The notes beneath the pieces were generated by a model, which did no database searches, was not told the DNA's origin, and saw nothing but the letters and a program-made list of their open reading frames with translations. From contig NZ_CP113116.1 in the NCBI RefSeq assembly GCF_026625985.1, positions 3,162,001 to 3,226,000 on the forward strand: 64,000 bases of DNA. Direction: 5' to 3'. This stretch comes from Mycobacterium sp. Aquia_213 (GTDB taxonomy: Bacteria; Actinomycetota; Actinomycetes; Mycobacteriales; Mycobacteriaceae). The stretch's first letter is position 1, and the number at the start of each line of letters is the position of its first letter. Position numbers and translations under genes: made by a program. This document shows positions 51,101 to 64,000 of the stretch, piece after piece.

Positions 51101-51179
51101 GATGCCAGAAGTCACGCGGGGTCGCGGCACCGGGCAACCTGCAGGCCAAGCCGATGATCGCGACGTCTGTCGGCGACAT
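48102..51179 (-). CDS. pks9: Type I PKS, Pks9-like, KSQ-AT-ACP (probable loading module)
   Basis: The 1025-residue protein begins directly with the KS domain (MSPTDVAIIGLACRLPG), with no N-terminal docking helix. The KS keeps both catalytic His motifs (EAHGTGTEVGDP and KTNIGHTGSAAG), but the active-site Cys is replaced by Gln: VDTGQSSSLVAVH, codon 50742-50744, residue 146. This KSQ form decarboxylates a malonyl-type unit rather than condensing. The AT has GHSVGEITAAH and HAFHS (about residue 689), a malonyl-specific signature. The ACP has GFESL at the phosphopantetheine Ser (about 907). The tail DDDVIDSLSPDALIAMALESD looks like a C-terminal docking element. It shares its first base with the pks8 stop region. 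Orthologue of Rv1664. Confidence 0.92.
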   Translation of the reverse strand: MSPTDVAIIGLACRLPGAATPRDFWHLVRDGLEETRLPGDTAEFDADFFNLSPREARAMDPRQRMALELAWELFEDAFLVPETLRGEQVSIFLGAMTDDYAVLTLRDGADNLDHHSFGGVSRAMIANRISYALGLQGSSMIVDTGQSSSLVAVHLACESLHAGESSLAIAGGIHLNLADETAMLETEFGAMSTSGHTYAFDGRADGYVRAQGAGMVLLKPLTAAIRDGNRIRAVIRGSAVGNAGHSSAGQTVPSVPGQADVIRRALARAGLGAADIDYVEAHGTGTEVGDPVEARALGEIFAARQQRPVRVGSVKTNIGHTGSAAGIAGLLKAVLAVENAEIPPSLHYDGTAPGNDLKSHGLQVNTALAAWPNQGRLRRAGVSSFGMGGTNAHVILEEAPAQPESVVAEAQQVTPVPWMLSARSGRALINQAARLAAYVASDGELTTTDVAWSLATTRSAFEHRAVLVGSDREALTAGLTRLAAGESGAVAGRARGTGKTVFVFPGQGSQWLGMGRQLYDRFPVFARAFDEAVDALDAQLRSGLRDVMWGQDPELLANTEFAQPALFAVEVALATLLQSWGAEPDLVMGHSVGEITAAHVAGVLTLDDAARLVAARGRLMAGLPGGGVMIAVAAGEDDVMPLLTDGVAIAAVNAPSSVVLSGAEVPVGAVADRLAQRGVRAHRLAVSHAFHSVLVEPMIDEFARLIADIKSDEPRIGLVSNVTGQLAGADYGSAQYWAEHVRCPVRFVDGVRLAESLGATVFVEVGPAAGLSAAVEQSLNAEHAAAVATLVDERPEIESLLTAAGQLFVSGVAVDWRSVLNGLGGRRVELPTYGFARQRFWLDSRADAPAPLIDRAADLAGQLRALAPEDQRRQLVELVCAHAATVLGHSNSRDIDVERAFSDIGFESLTGVELRNRLKAATGLALSRTLIFDFPTPSALAEQLRHQLLHDDREDSDDEKTWQALKKIPLRELRRTGLLDKLLLLAGESEIRRSEPEVDDDVIDSLSPDALIAMALESDRADDVE

Positions 51180-54100
51180 CAGGGGCCAAGATCGTCATCG
51201 AGGATCGCGAAGAGTTCGCGTTCGGTGGCGGTGGTGATGTCGTCGTCGATAGCGTGCGATTCGCTGGATGTCAGCGGCGGTGGGGTTTCCAGTTCGCTCG
51301 CGATGGCCTGGATGCGGGCGGCCAACCGGGTTCTGTCGTCCGGGCTCCAATTGGGTTGGTTGACCAGTGTTTGCAACTCGCGGGCGATGTCGTTGAAACG
51401 CGCCAGCTGGTCCGGTCCGCCCGCGGGTGCACTCGGTGTCACGGAGCTGAGCTGTTCGTCGATGTGTTCGGCCAGCGCCGCCGGCGTCGGGAAGTCGAAG
51501 ATCAGGCTGGGTGAAAGGGTAAGCCCGGTAGCCATTTTGATGCGGTTACGCAGTTCCACCGCGGTCAACGAGTCGAACCCGAGGTCTTGGAACGGCAGCG
51601 CAGCCTCGATGTCGGCATTGGACCTGCCGAGAACGGTTGCGGCGTTGGTGCACACCAATTCCACCAACTGGTGGTGTCGCTGCTCGGGACTGAGTCCTTG
51701 CAGCCTGCTGGCCAAGCTCGACGTGGACACCGCCGCGTCGGCATCACTGATCAGTCGCCGCCCCGGCCGGGCGACCAGGTCACGCAGCACCGGCGGCACG
51801 GCGCCGCCCGCGCCCAGACCCGCCGAGTCGATGCGGGCCGCCACCAGCAGCGGGCGATCGGCAAGCATGGCCTCGTCGAACAGCTGTAGCGCATGCGGGG
51901 TGGACAGCGGCGCCAATCCGCCCCGGCTCATCCGGGCTTTGTCGCGATCGCTGAGGTGCTGAGTCAGGCTGCTGGCCTGTTCCCAGAGTCCCCATGCCAC
52001 CGACAATCCCGCCAGACCGTGGGCTCGCCGGTAGGCGGCCAGGCCGTCGAGGAAACTGTTCGCCGCGGCATAGTTGCCCTGCCCCGGGGAACCCACGATC
52101 CCGGCCATCGACGAGAACAGCACGAACGCCGACAGGTCCGCATCCCGCGTGAGCTCGTGCAGGTTCCAGGCGCCGTCCGCCTTGCTCCGCAACACCGCGT
52201 CCACTCGATCCGGCGTCAACGACGCGATCAACCCGTCGTCGATCACTCCGGCGGCGTGGAACACGCCCTTGAGCGGGTACTGCGCGGGCAGCTGAGTAAG
52301 CACCCCCGCCAACGCATCTCGATCGGCAACATCGCAGGCCACCACCGACACCTCGGCCCCGGCCGCTTTGAGCTGATCCACCAACTCCGCGACGCCCTCG
52401 CCATTGGCGCCGCTGCGGCTGACCAACACCACATGGGCCACCCCATAGCGGGCCACCAGATGTGCGGCCACCGCGGAGCCGGCCATCCCGGTGCCCCCGG
52501 TGATCAGCACGCTGCCACCGGCCAGGCCGCCGCCCGAACTCGCCAGCACCGGATCGTCGGGGCCATCCGGCAGCGTCAGCACCACCTTGCCGATTTGACG
52601 GGCCTGACTGACGAACCGATACGCGGCCGACGCGCATCGCACGTCAAACGTTTTGACCGGCAACGGCTTCAACACGCCGGCGCCGAACAGTTCGAGCAGG
52701 TCGGCGAGCATCGATGCGATGTGGTCGGGGCCAGCCTCCATCAGGTCGAAGGCCCGGTACATCACGCCCGGAGCCATCGAGGCGGGGTCGCGAAGGTCGG
52801 TCTTGCCCATCTCGATGAACCGTCCGCCGCCGACCAGCAACCGCAGCGACGCGTCGAGAAAGTCTCCGGCCAGCGAGTTGAGCACCACGTCGACGCCGGC
52901 GCCGCCGGTGGCGGCGAGAAACTTCTCCTCGAAATCCAGCGTTCGGGTATCGCCGATGTGGTCGTCGTCAAACCCCATCGCGCGCAACGTGTCCCACTTG
53001 CCGCGGCTCGCGGTGGCGAACACCTCCGCGCCCCAGTGCCGGGCCAGCTGCACCGCGGCCATGCCCACCCCGCCGGTGGCGGCGTGCACCAGCACCCGCT
53101 CGCCGGCCTTCAGCCCGGCCAGCGCCGACAATCCGTACAAGGCGGTCAGGAACACCACCGGCACGCTCGCGGCTTGGGGCAGCGACCATCCCGCGGGCAC
53201 CGTGGTCACCAGCCGCGCATCCACCACCGCCTCGGAACCAACAACCCCCACCAAGCCCAGCACCGCATCGCCGACGGCGAGGCCTTCAACGCCGGGGCCG
53301 ACCTCGAGCACCACCCCCGCGCCCTCGGCGCCGAGTTCGCCGCCACCGGGATACATCCCCAACGCCACCAACACATCCCGGAAATTCACCCCGACCGCGG
53401 CCATCGCCACCCGCACCTGCCCGACCGCCAGCTCCGTCGGCCCGGCCGGAGCAACCACGACGTCTTCCAAGGTGCCGCCGCCACCCGCGGCCAATCGCCA
53501 GCCGCCGGCCGGCAACTCCAGCACCGCGCCGGCCCCGACGGCACCCAGCCGCGCCGCATGCGCGACGCCGGAACGCACCACCAATTGCGGTTCGCCACAG
53601 GCAATGACCTCGGCGACGTCCAACGACCCGTCCGAATCGACCAGCACCACCCGGCCCGGCTGCTCGGCCTGCGCCGAACGCACCAACCCCCATACCGCCG
53701 CACCCGCCAAATCCGTGACATCCTCACCGGACAGCCCGACCGCACCATGAGTCAGCACAACGAACGGCCCCGCATCGCTGCCGGCCAGCCACGACTGCAG
53801 CACACCCAACGCCTCATGAGTGGCCGCATAGACCGACCCGATCGCGTCACCGGAGCTCGGCTCCCACACCGTCAGACCCTCGGCGGCAACAGCGTTGGGC
53901 TCCAACGACACCGGGGACCAGGTGACTTCGTACAGTCCGCCACCGCCACCGGCTGCGGCCGCCAAGGCGGCCGATAGCGCGCCGATCGAGATCGGCCGAA
54001 CCACCAACTCCCGCACCGACAACACCGGCAGGCCTGTCGCATCCGCCAAATCCACCGACACCGCCCCGGTACCCGCCGGCGCGATCCGCACCCGAACCCG

Positions 54101-57100
54101 GGATGCCCCGGCGGCATGCAAACACACTCCCTGCCAGGAGAACGGCAGCATCGTCGAATCGCCACCCTCGGCGATCCCCCAGGCATGCAACGCGGCGTCC
54201 AGCACGACGGGATGAATCCCGAAGCCGCTCATGGTCACACCGTCGCCGGCACTTACTTCGGCAAAGACCTCTTGCCCGCGCCGCCACAGGGTTCGAAGAC
54301 CGCGGAATGCCGGCCCGTAGTCGTAGCCCCGCGCCGCCAACACGTCGTACACGTCGCCGGCCTCGACCACGGAAGCCCCGACCGGCGGCCACACCGACAA
54401 GTCCGCCGCGGGTTCGGGCGGCACGGCACTCAACGCGCCCTGCGCGTGCAGCACCCAGACCGAATCCATCGCCGCTCCACGCGAATACACCCACACGGCC
54501 CGAGACCCGGACTCCCCTGCGGCATCCACGACGACCTGCACGCGAGCCGCGCCGCCCGGCGGTAATACCAACGGCGCCAACAACGTCAGCTCATCCACCA
54601 CCGAACAGCCGACCTCGTCGCCGGCCCGCAAAGCCAGCTCGACGAACCCGGCGCCGGGGAACAACACCACGCCGTCGACGACGTGATCGGCCAGCCATGG
54701 CGATCCGCTCACCGACAGCGAGCCCGTCAGCACCACGCCGCCGGAGTCGGGCCGCTCCACCACCGCGCCCAGCAACGGATGCGCGGCGCGGGTCAAACCG
54801 ACGCTGCCCACATTGCCCGATCCCACCGAACCAAGGGGAAGCCAGAATCGTTGCCGGACAAACCCATACGTGGGTAGGTCGACCCGGCGCCCGTCGCCGA
54901 CCGCGGCGGGCCAATCGGCTGTCACGCCGATCGTGAACAAATGCCCGAGCGCACAGAGCGCCGACTCCGCTTCTGAGCGGTCTTTGGCCAGCGTGACGAC
55001 CGATGTCGCCTGCTCGGTGGTCAACGACTGCTCCACGGCAGCGGTGAGACCGCGACCGGGACCGACTTCCACGAAGACCCGGGCGCCCAACGACTCCGCG
55101 GCCCGCACCCCGTCAGCGAAACGGACCGGCTGGCGCACGTGTTCGACCCAGTATTGGGGCGATCCGTAGCCGGGCCCGGCCAGTTGTCCAGTCAGGTTGG
55201 ACACCAAGCCTATTCGCGGCGGCGAGGCCGACACCCCGGCGACCAGTTGCGCGAATTCCTCGAGCATCGGCTCCATCAGCGCGGAATGAAACGCGTGCGA
55301 TACCGCCAGCCGGTGCACCCGCCGGCCCTGCTGTGCGAGCCCGTCGGCCACTGCGGTGACCGCCGCATCGGGGCCCGAAATCACCACGCCGTTGGGCGCA
55401 TTCACCGCCGCCAGATTCACGTCGGCGGTCAGCAGCGGCGCTACTTCGGCTTCGCTCGCGGCGACCGCGACCATCGCGCCTCCGGGCGGCAACGCCGCCA
55501 TCAACCGACCGCGCCCCGCAACCACTTTGGCCGCATCGGCAAGCGACAACACGCCCGCCACGTGTGCCGCGGTGATCTCGCCCACGGAATGGCCGGTGAC
55601 CACGTCAGGGAGCACGCCCCAATGCCGCAGCAACGCGGCCAACGCCACCTCGACGGCGAACAGCGCCGACTGTGCGAACTCCGTGCTCTGCAGCAGTTCG
55701 GCGTCCTCGCCCCAGATCACCTGCCGCAGCGGTAACCGCAGATGCGGATCCAGCGCGGCGAGCGCTTCGTCAAACGCCCGCGCATACACCGGGAAGCGGT
55801 CGTAGAGCTGCTGGCCCATCCCCAGCCACTGCGACCCTTGGCCGGGAAACACGAACACGGTCTTGCCCGCCGAGCGGACCCGGCCTACCGCCACACCCGC
55901 GCCCGGTTCACCCGCGGCCAGCTCGCTCAATCCGGCGATCAGACGGTCCCGGTCCGCGCCGACCACCACTGCCCGATGGTCAAACACCGCCCGCGTCGTC
56001 ACCAGGGACCAGGCCACGTCCACCGGGTTGAGTTTCGCGTCACCGGACAGGCGCGCCAGCAACCGCTTGGCCTGATTGGCCAAGGCCTGATCGGAGCGAG
56101 CCGACAGCACCCACGCCGTCTGGATCGAATCCGGTTCGGCAGCAATGTCTTCGGCCTCCGGAGCGGGCGGCTGTTCGATGATCACATGGGCGTTGGTCCC
56201 GCTTATCCCGAACGACGACACCCCGGCGCGGCGCGGCCCGTCCCCGCTCGGCCACGGCCGCGACTCCGTCAGCAACGACACCGCACCCGCGGACCAATCC
56301 ACGTGCGGGGACGGCACATCCACGTGCAGACTCTGCGGCAGCACCCCGTGTTGGATCGCCTCGATCATCTTGATGACCCCGGCCACGCCCGCGGCGGCCG
56401 AGGTGTGGCCGATGTTCGATTTGATCGACCCCAACCACAGCGGACGGTCCGCCGGCCGATCCTGGCCATAGGTCGCCAACAACGCTTGCGCCTCAATCGG
56501 ATCACCCAGCACGGTTCCCGTGCCGTGGCCCTCCACCACGTCGACGTCCGCCGCGGTCAGTCCCCCGCTGGCCAGCGCCGTGCGGATCACGCGTTGCTGC
56601 GAGGGCCCGTTCGGAGCGGTCAGCCCGTTCGAGGCGCCATCCTGATTGACGGCGGTACCGCGCACGATCGCCAACACCGGGTGGCCGGCTCGGCGCGCGT
56701 CGGCCAGCCGCTCCACCACCAGGACGCCGGCGCCTTCCGACCAGGCGGTGCCGTCGGCGGCCCCGGCGTACACCTTGCAGCGGCCATCGGGGGCCAGCGC
56801 GCGCTGCCGGCTGAATTCGACGAAGGCGGCCGGCGTGGCCATCACCGTGACGCCGCCGACCAGGGCCAGGTCGCATTCACCCGATCGCAACGACTGCGCG
56901 GCCAGATGCAGCGCCACCAACGACGACGAACACGCCGTATCCACCGACACCGCCGGGCCTTCCAGACCCAGCACATACGACACCCGGCCCGAGGTCACAC
57001 TCAACGTCGAGCCGGTGAGCCCGTAGCCCTCCAGCTCGCCTTCCACCTGCCCGCCGTAGCCGGCATGGATCACACCGGCGAACACACCCGTCGCCGAACC

Positions 57101-57538
57101 CCGCAATCCCAGCGGGTCAACTCCCGCGCGCTCCAAGGCTTCCCAGGACAACTCCAGCATCAACCGTTGCTGTGGGTCCATCGCCAGCGCTTCGCTGGGG
57201 CCGACGCCGAAGAACCCGGCATCGAAATCGCCCGCGTCGGCCAGAAATGACCCCTGCCGCACATACATCTTGCCCGGGGCATCGGGGTCGGCGTCGAACA
57301 GCCCCGCTACGTCCCAACCCCGATCCGGGGGAAAGTCCGACACCGCATCGCGGCCCTCAACCACCATGTCCCACAATGCTTCCGGCGAATCCACTCCGCC
57401 CGGATACCGGCATGCCATGCCGACCACCGCCACCGGCTCGGACAGCTTGCCTTCCAGCTCCGCCACCCGCCGCCGCGTGCGCCGCAGATCCGCGGTGAGC
57501 CGCTTCAGGTAATCAAGGTGTTTGTCGGTGTCCGACAC
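51179..57538 (-). CDS. pks8: Type I PKS, Pks8-like, full reducing module KS-AT-DH-ER-KR-ACP
   Basis: The 2119-residue module has an N-terminal docking coiled coil (LDYLKRLTADLRRTRRRVAE), a KS with VDTACSSSLVALH (about residue 201), an AT with GHSVGE (about 650) and HAFHS (about 750; malonyl-specific), a DH with HVVDGVVLFP (about 951), an ER with AVGVNFRDVLVALGMYPGG (about 1384) and ATGGVGMAAVQLARHW, a KR with GGTGMAGSAVAAHL, HAAGVIDDGL and catalytic YAAANSFLDGL, and an ACP with GFDSLTAVELRNR (about 1988). It ends in a tail docking element ERELFAILDDDLG. It should add a malonyl unit and reduce it fully. In H37Rv this stretch is, as I recall, split into pks8 and pks17; here it is one frame. The start is GTG at 57538, 17 bp after pks7. 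Confidence 0.93.
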   Translation of the reverse strand: MSDTDKHLDYLKRLTADLRRTRRRVAELEGKLSEPVAVVGMACRYPGGVDSPEALWDMVVEGRDAVSDFPPDRGWDVAGLFDADPDAPGKMYVRQGSFLADAGDFDAGFFGVGPSEALAMDPQQRLMLELSWEALERAGVDPLGLRGSATGVFAGVIHAGYGGQVEGELEGYGLTGSTLSVTSGRVSYVLGLEGPAVSVDTACSSSLVALHLAAQSLRSGECDLALVGGVTVMATPAAFVEFSRQRALAPDGRCKVYAGAADGTAWSEGAGVLVVERLADARRAGHPVLAIVRGTAVNQDGASNGLTAPNGPSQQRVIRTALASGGLTAADVDVVEGHGTGTVLGDPIEAQALLATYGQDRPADRPLWLGSIKSNIGHTSAAAGVAGVIKMIEAIQHGVLPQSLHVDVPSPHVDWSAGAVSLLTESRPWPSGDGPRRAGVSSFGISGTNAHVIIEQPPAPEAEDIAAEPDSIQTAWVLSARSDQALANQAKRLLARLSGDAKLNPVDVAWSLVTTRAVFDHRAVVVGADRDRLIAGLSELAAGEPGAGVAVGRVRSAGKTVFVFPGQGSQWLGMGQQLYDRFPVYARAFDEALAALDPHLRLPLRQVIWGEDAELLQSTEFAQSALFAVEVALAALLRHWGVLPDVVTGHSVGEITAAHVAGVLSLADAAKVVAGRGRLMAALPPGGAMVAVAASEAEVAPLLTADVNLAAVNAPNGVVISGPDAAVTAVADGLAQQGRRVHRLAVSHAFHSALMEPMLEEFAQLVAGVSASPPRIGLVSNLTGQLAGPGYGSPQYWVEHVRQPVRFADGVRAAESLGARVFVEVGPGRGLTAAVEQSLTTEQATSVVTLAKDRSEAESALCALGHLFTIGVTADWPAAVGDGRRVDLPTYGFVRQRFWLPLGSVGSGNVGSVGLTRAAHPLLGAVVERPDSGGVVLTGSLSVSGSPWLADHVVDGVVLFPGAGFVELALRAGDEVGCSVVDELTLLAPLVLPPGGAARVQVVVDAAGESGSRAVWVYSRGAAMDSVWVLHAQGALSAVPPEPAADLSVWPPVGASVVEAGDVYDVLAARGYDYGPAFRGLRTLWRRGQEVFAEVSAGDGVTMSGFGIHPVVLDAALHAWGIAEGGDSTMLPFSWQGVCLHAAGASRVRVRIAPAGTGAVSVDLADATGLPVLSVRELVVRPISIGALSAALAAAAGGGGGLYEVTWSPVSLEPNAVAAEGLTVWEPSSGDAIGSVYAATHEALGVLQSWLAGSDAGPFVVLTHGAVGLSGEDVTDLAGAAVWGLVRSAQAEQPGRVVLVDSDGSLDVAEVIACGEPQLVVRSGVAHAARLGAVGAGAVLELPAGGWRLAAGGGGTLEDVVVAPAGPTELAVGQVRVAMAAVGVNFRDVLVALGMYPGGGELGAEGAGVVLEVGPGVEGLAVGDAVLGLVGVVGSEAVVDARLVTTVPAGWSLPQAASVPVVFLTALYGLSALAGLKAGERVLVHAATGGVGMAAVQLARHWGAEVFATASRGKWDTLRAMGFDDDHIGDTRTLDFEEKFLAATGGAGVDVVLNSLAGDFLDASLRLLVGGGRFIEMGKTDLRDPASMAPGVMYRAFDLMEAGPDHIASMLADLLELFGAGVLKPLPVKTFDVRCASAAYRFVSQARQIGKVVLTLPDGPDDPVLASSGGGLAGGSVLITGGTGMAGSAVAAHLVARYGVAHVVLVSRSGANGEGVAELVDQLKAAGAEVSVVACDVADRDALAGVLTQLPAQYPLKGVFHAAGVIDDGLIASLTPDRVDAVLRSKADGAWNLHELTRDADLSAFVLFSSMAGIVGSPGQGNYAAANSFLDGLAAYRRAHGLAGLSVAWGLWEQASSLTQHLSDRDKARMSRGGLAPLSTPHALQLFDEAMLADRPLLVAARIDSAGLGAGGAVPPVLRDLVARPGRRLISDADAAVSTSSLASRLQGLSPEQRHHQLVELVCTNAATVLGRSNADIEAALPFQDLGFDSLTAVELRNRIKMATGLTLSPSLIFDFPTPAALAEHIDEQLSSVTPSAPAGGPDQLARFNDIARELQTLVNQPNWSPDDRTRLAARIQAIASELETPPPLTSSESHAIDDDITTATERELFAILDDDLGP
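52423..52539. repeat. 117-nt segment identical between pks8 and pks7 (copy in pks8 KR)
   Basis: From CCAACACCACATGGGCC to CGCCGCCCGAAC this stretch is base-for-base identical to 58800-58916 in pks7. It spans the start of the KR domain (GGTGMAGSAVAAHLVARYG coding region) and the linker from the ER. Flanking sequence diverges immediately on both sides at synonymous and non-synonymous positions, the pattern left by a short gene-conversion tract. Confidence 0.85.
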
Positions 57539-57555
57539 GGGCGCTCCTTGGCGTC

Positions 57556-63963
<6,408 letters not shown>

Positions 63964-64000
63964 GCAACCTGGCCTTCCGTGCTGCCCGACCGAACGGGCA

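Noticed and set aside
56930..56960. A second KSQ or inactive KS in pks8 or pks7
   Set aside because: Both read VDTACSSSL with the Cys intact; only the Pks9-like KS has Gln.

Overview
The window reads as high-GC actinobacterial DNA from a slow-growing, non-tuberculous Mycobacterium. Evidence for this: a PPE-family protein, MctB, SteA, TlyA, a CYP139-type P450, a Pks7/8/9/11-type cluster, several ESX-1-associated (Esp) homologues, and frequent GTG starts with 1-8 nt operon overlaps. From 6.7 kb rightwards the gene order matches, as I remember it, the M. tuberculosis H37Rv segment Rv1719 back to Rv1661 read in the opposite orientation. The species cannot be fixed from the sequence alone.

Region 1 (1-6.6 kb) is accessory. 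It holds [NiFe]-hydrogenase maturation genes (hypF running off the left edge, divergent from hypA-hypB), a UsfY-like membrane protein, a truncated and frameshifted small-molecule phosphotransferase remnant, a TetR regulator, a 5'-truncated glycosyltransferase-like gene, a PPE gene and tRNA-Pro(GGG). Region 2 (6.7-9.3 kb) is an SDR - cyclase-family hydrolase - IclR operon whose promoter region carries several palindromes, followed by a short tandem/inverted repeat. Region 3 (9.3-29.6 kb) is conserved housekeeping DNA in long overlapping operons: der-cmk-rluB-scpB-scpA-parA; an O-methyltransferase; xerD-nudix-pyrG; mctB-steA; recN-nadK-tlyA-small ORF-HAD-TPR; a DUF732 protein; tyrS-mpg. Region 4 (29.6-36.3 kb) has an ammonium transporter, then an ABC exporter operon ending in its TetR regulator, with a perfect inverted repeat over the first start codon, then a convergent trm112 / hydrolase-adenylation fusion pair.

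Region 5 (36.5-43.8 kb) is the most notable part. It is a compact island of six ESX-1-associated homologues with no ESX core gene (no EccA-E, MycP, EsxA/B, PE/PPE or EspG). On the plus strand are an EspK-C-terminal-domain protein with a different, EspC-like N-terminus, and an EspB homologue with a long charged coiled coil inserted after its helical domain. Tail-to-tail on the minus strand is an espA-espC-espD-like operon, and divergent from that is an EspL (YbaB-like) gene. The set combines genes that in M. tuberculosis lie at opposite ends of ESX-1 or in the unlinked espACD operon, so the products would need an ESX machine encoded elsewhere.

Region 6 (43.8-64 kb) is a polyketide locus: an intact duplicated ABC-F protein, a CYP139-like P450, a type III PKS (Pks11-like) and three collinear type I PKS genes. 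The Pks7-like and Pks8-like proteins are full KS-AT-DH-ER-KR-ACP modules. The Pks9-like protein is KS-AT-ACP with Gln in place of the KS active-site Cys (KSQ) and no N-terminal docking helix, which suggests it is the loading module although its gene is last in the operon.
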